From positions 210,771 to 274,770 of the forward strand of contig JAETPN010000001.1 of assembly GCA_021771185.1 (NCBI GenBank): 64,000 bases of DNA, given 5' to 3'. The position numbers and the translations under genes are program-made. The notes beneath the pieces are model-generated. The model was not told the DNA's origin, ran no database searches, and saw nothing but the letters and a program-made list of their open reading frames with translations. The DNA comes from Bacillota bacterium. Lineage in GTDB: Bacteria; Bacillota_I; Bacilli_A; RF39; UBA660. How positions within the stretch are numbered: the stretch's first letter is position 1; each line of letters begins with the position of its first letter. Positions 61,137-64,000 of the stretch are shown in pieces.

Positions 61137-62321
61137 CTACATTTCATCAATACACTCAATTCCTGGTAATTCTTTACCTTCTAATAATTCTAAAGAAGCT
61201 CCCCCACCTGTTGAAATATGTGTCATGGCTTCTCTATAACCAAAATGTATCACCGCAGAAGCTGTATCGCCTCCACCAATAATACTTATTTTTCCTTCCC
61301 CGCTTATTATATCACAAAGTGCTTTTGTACCACCAGCAAAAGCCGGAATCTCAAAGACACCAACAGGACCATTCCAAATAATAGTTTCACTTTCCTCTAA
61401 GTATTGTTTAAATAATTTAACTGTAGAAGTCCCTATATCTAGGCCCATCTCATCTTCTTTAATATCATTAATAAAACACATTCTAGAAGGAGTTTCTTCA
61501 CTTACTTCAAGTCCTGTTACAACGTCAATAGGAAGGATTAATTTATCTTTATAATCTTCCAACATTTTTTTACAAAATGCTATATTTTCTTCATCCACAA
61601 GAGACTTTCCAACAGGAAGACCACTGGCTTTTAAAAACGTAAAAGCCATTCCACCACCAATCAAAATATGGTCTGCAAGATGTACTAAGTTTTCAATGAC
61701 ACCAATTTTATCACTGACTTTAGACCCACCTAAAATAACAGTTAATGGTCTTTTCGCATTTTCTAAGGCTCCACCCATAATCTTTAATTCTTTCTCAATT
61801 AAAAAGCCAACACCACTAGGTAAATGTTTCGCAATTCCTACATTTGATGCATGAGCACGATGTGCTGTTCCAAAAGCATCATTAATATAAAGATCCCCTA
61901 AAGAAGCCCAAAAAGCTCCTAATTCTGGATCATTTCCACTTTCTTTTTTTCCATCTAAATCTTCAAAACGTGTATTTTCAACCAGTAAAATGTCCCCATC
62001 TTTTAAAGAATCTACGGTTTCTTTTAATAGGCTCCCACTTGTTTCTTCACAAAAAATAATTTCTTGATTTAAATATTCACTCAAGCGAAGAGCAACAGGT
62101 TCTAAAGAATATTTTTGTTTATCTTCTGCTTTCTTAATACGTCCCAAATGAGACATTAAAATTAAGGTAGCCCCATGTTTTCTCGCATATTCAATCGTTT
62201 CTAAACTGGCCTTAATGCGGTGATCATCCGTAATGACACCATCATCCATAGGAACATTAAAGTCACAACGAATAATTACTTTTTTTTTGTTTAAGTCAAA
62301 ATCTCGAATCGTTTTTTTCAT
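61137..62321 (-). CDS. pgk: Phosphoglycerate kinase
   Basis: 394 residues, normal length. It makes ATP from 1,3-bisphosphoglycerate. RCDFNVPMDDGVITDDHRI, LMSHLGR, HRAHASNVG, VILGGSKVSDKI, WNGPVGVFEIPAFAGGT and IIGGGDTASAV are all present. First gene of the operon pgk - flippase-like - glycosyltransferase - tpiA, in which two membrane-lipid genes sit between two glycolytic genes. gap is not nearby. Confidence 0.97.
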   Translation of the reverse strand: MKKTIRDFDLNKKKVIIRCDFNVPMDDGVITDDHRIKASLETIEYARKHGATLILMSHLGRIKKAEDKQKYSLEPVALRLSEYLNQEIIFCEETSGSLLKETVDSLKDGDILLVENTRFEDLDGKKESGNDPELGAFWASLGDLYINDAFGTAHRAHASNVGIAKHLPSGVGFLIEKELKIMGGALENAKRPLTVILGGSKVSDKIGVIENLVHLADHILIGGGMAFTFLKASGLPVGKSLVDEENIAFCKKMLEDYKDKLILPIDVVTGLEVSEETPSRMCFINDIKEDEMGLDIGTSTVKLFKQYLEESETIIWNGPVGVFEIPAFAGGTKALCDIISGEGKISIIGGGDTASAVIHFGYREAMTHISTGGGASLELLEGKELPGIECIDEM

Positions 62322-62411
62322 AAATTCTCCTTTATCTTCAGTATCTAACTTTTATTATACTATAATCTCAAATTTTCAACAACTATATTTTAAGATGTGA
62401 CATTTTTGTAA

Positions 62412-62456
62412 GAAAAAAACACGAAATTCATATGCAGAAAGCACAGTATTTCATGT
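62412..62456 (-). terminator. Terminator of the right-end surface gene
   Basis: Stem ACATGAAAT / ATTTCGTGT (one G-T pair) with a 20-nt loop and T7 on the minus strand. Confidence 0.7.
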
Positions 62457-62479
62457 TTTTATTTTTTTAAATTTAGTTA

Positions 62480-64000
62480 TCAGATTTGATATGGACTATT
62501 TGGAGTACCATTACCTCCAGTAATGGTAGTACTAGATGAAATCATGATAACTGGACGAACCCCTAACATAGTTGATAATCCATTGGTAAAACCATAACCT
62601 TCATCATTTACATACCACGAATTAGCTGGCTGATAAAATGGCGAAGTCATAAAAGGATTATTTTGTGTCGAAGTCCAGTAGCTTACTGCATTATTAATAT
62701 CATTAGCCACTGTATGATTTTTTGATAAAATAGTTTCACTTTGACCTGATAACATTTCTCCTACTCTTATTAATCCTACACGTCCTTCATAAGGATTTTC
62801 TGTACTTGATAAGTTTTCTTTATAATCATAAACCCCACTAAATTTTCCAAAGTAAGATCCACTATACCAAGTTGTACCTATTAATTTCATGGCATCAAAA
62901 GCATCATTATTCGTTATCCAATTAACAAATGATTCTTCATTTATCGTTGTACATAACATACATTCCCACCCGGTATCATCTGAATTATATGGGAATTTAT
63001 CTATTTCCTCTATAATTCCATCATTATTTGCATCATAATATCCATCCAAAATTAATTTTGTACCACTTTCATTTGTTTCAACAACACGATAATTTCTTCC
63101 TGCATACGTTACATATTCACCTACATAACTATTACTATTTAATGAACCTGTTATATTAATTGTTTTATCTTCAATCACATATGGGTCTGTTATAGAACCA
63201 TTACCACCAGTAATATTAGTATCAGATGAAATCATAATAACTGGGCGAACCCCATACGCGTTATCGGTATCATTAGCATTAGGATATCCCCCTCGATTAG
63301 CATACCACACGGAAGCAGAACCATAACCATTTAATGTCGAAAAGAAATATGTTTGTCTATTATTTAAATAACTTGATGCAGCATTCGCAAGATTGAATTC
63401 ATCTAATGATAACAATCCTACAGGGTTACTTTGTGTTGATAAATTATTTGCACATGTTGTTTGAGATGATCCACTTTCTTTCACCTTCTCACTACACCAA
63501 GTTGCATTTACTAATAAATTTTTATCTTTTAATTTAGGATAAAAATAATTATTTAACCAATCGTTTATATAACTTGTATCATATGATGATTCTGCATAAA
63601 TTTCTTTCCATGGAATTGCAGTTACATTTTCTTCGGTAATCATACGTACACTACCATCTTTATTTATTCCCATGATTCGCCACAGAAATCCATCAAACCA
63701 TACATAGTTATTTGTTTGCGCACCACTTAAATATCTTCCATCCATGTAGTTATATGTTGTACTTGCAGCTAATAATTTATTTGTTTTATCTGATATAGTA
63801 GTACTAGGCATAACTCCACCTTGTGTTTCTTGTTTATCATATTTAAAATAAATTTCTATCTCTTTACTACTTAAAGTCGTACAAGTACTTGTTACTTTGA
63901 TTTGAAAATCTTTCGTATCCTGCGGATAAACTAGATCTTTAATCTCATGATTTAAAACGGATATCGTAATACAACTAGGTTCTACATTATTAATACGTTC
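62480..64000 (-). CDS. Surface protein with stalk module and two DUF6273-like modules, 5' end outside window
   Basis: 507 codons visible; the reading frame stays open to the right edge with no convincing start, so the first visible Met (63811) is internal. The visible N-terminal part has PSCITISVLNHEIKD and FQIKVTSTCTTLSSKEIEIY, matching the stalk module of the gene at 54800. Two DUF6273-like modules follow (FLWRIMGINKDGSVRMITEE ... YGVRPVIMISS; NYRVVETNESGTKLIL ... LGVRPVIMISS), each ending GGNGxxxxPY. A membrane anchor is expected upstream by analogy. Function unknown. Confidence 0.8.
   Translation of the reverse strand, partial: ERINNVEPSCITISVLNHEIKDLVYPQDTKDFQIKVTSTCTTLSSKEIEIYFKYDKQETQGGVMPSTTISDKTNKLLAASTTYNYMDGRYLSGAQTNNYVWFDGFLWRIMGINKDGSVRMITEENVTAIPWKEIYAESSYDTSYINDWLNNYFYPKLKDKNLLVNATWCSEKVKESGSSQTTCANNLSTQSNPVGLLSLDEFNLANAASSYLNNRQTYFFSTLNGYGSASVWYANRGGYPNANDTDNAYGVRPVIMISSDTNITGGNGSITDPYVIEDKTINITGSLNSNSYVGEYVTYAGRNYRVVETNESGTKLILDGYYDANNDGIIEEIDKFPYNSDDTGWECMLCTTINEESFVNWITNNDAFDAMKLIGTTWYSGSYFGKFSGVYDYKENLSSTENPYEGRVGLIRVGEMLSGQSETILSKNHTVANDINNAVSYWTSTQNNPFMTSPFYQPANSWYVNDEGYGFTNGLSTMLGVRPVIMISSSTTITGGNGTPNSPYQI

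Noticed and set aside
1..64000. CRISPR array, rRNA or tRNA genes
   Set aside because: No regularly spaced direct repeats and no rRNA or complete tRNA cloverleaf sequence were found.

Overview
The window is AT-rich, densely coded and free of rRNA and tRNA genes. It suggests a low-GC Gram-positive bacterium of the Bacilli / Erysipelotrichia type, probably an uncultured gut lineage; this placement is inference. Supporting signs are PolC replicase, T-box leaders on pheST and serS, MurT/GatD, RecX, L32 beside YceD, and true sporulation genes (SpoIVA, a SpoVIF-like protein, two Spo0A). TGA ends at least two genes and Trp is TGG, so the code is standard, not the Mollicutes code. Almost all genes lie on the minus strand; only murT-gatD, tmcAL, the HIT gene and the PASTA gene are on the plus strand.

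Layout. 1-4.8 kb: 5' end of a histidine phosphatase, a coiled-coil protein, a small STAS-like protein divergent from murT-gatD, a DUF5684 membrane protein. 5-9.4 kb: pheST behind a T-box, then two pseudopilins. 9.5-12.1 kb: rpmF-yceD, two small genes, divergent tmcAL. 12.2-17.9 kb: a compact sufC-sufD-sufS operon, an anchored protein, HIT, recX. 18-25.8 kb: pyk, mutM, an SGNH esterase, Fic, serS with T-box, a CDF metal pump, an Rpn-family nuclease. 26-37.1 kb: polA, polC, two paralogous unknowns (one with an HTH), prmC, prfA. 37.2-45.8 kb: two small membrane proteins, a PASTA protein, a DinJ/YafQ toxin-antitoxin pair, a large secreted glucosaminidase, a HAD phosphatase, a short CCA-transferase-like protein. 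45.8-51.2 kb: HU, spoIVA, two helical-repeat unknowns, spoVIF. 51.3-56.2 kb: cell-surface proteins. 56.4-62.3 kb: tandem spo0A and the operon pgk - flippase-like - glycosyltransferase - tpiA. 62.5-64 kb: another surface protein that runs off the window.

How it fits together. Several genes concern the envelope: MurT/GatD (lipid II amidation), PASTA, glucosaminidase, glycolipid synthesis and several anchored surface proteins. A second theme is sporulation: duplicated spo0A, perfect Spo0A-box matches (TTTTGTCGAA) seen only between genes, and sigma-E/K-like promoters before spoIVA and spoVIF. The most unusual observations are a GatD that lacks both catalytic residues, the tandem spo0A pair with a Spo0A box between them, an 8-bp G/C tract just upstream of a perfect promoter driving a surface protein with a phage-fibre-like end, a family of about 150-residue helical repeats next to sporulation genes, and a CCA-transferase homologue without its tRNA-binding half. 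No CRISPR array, complete prophage or classical insertion sequence was seen.
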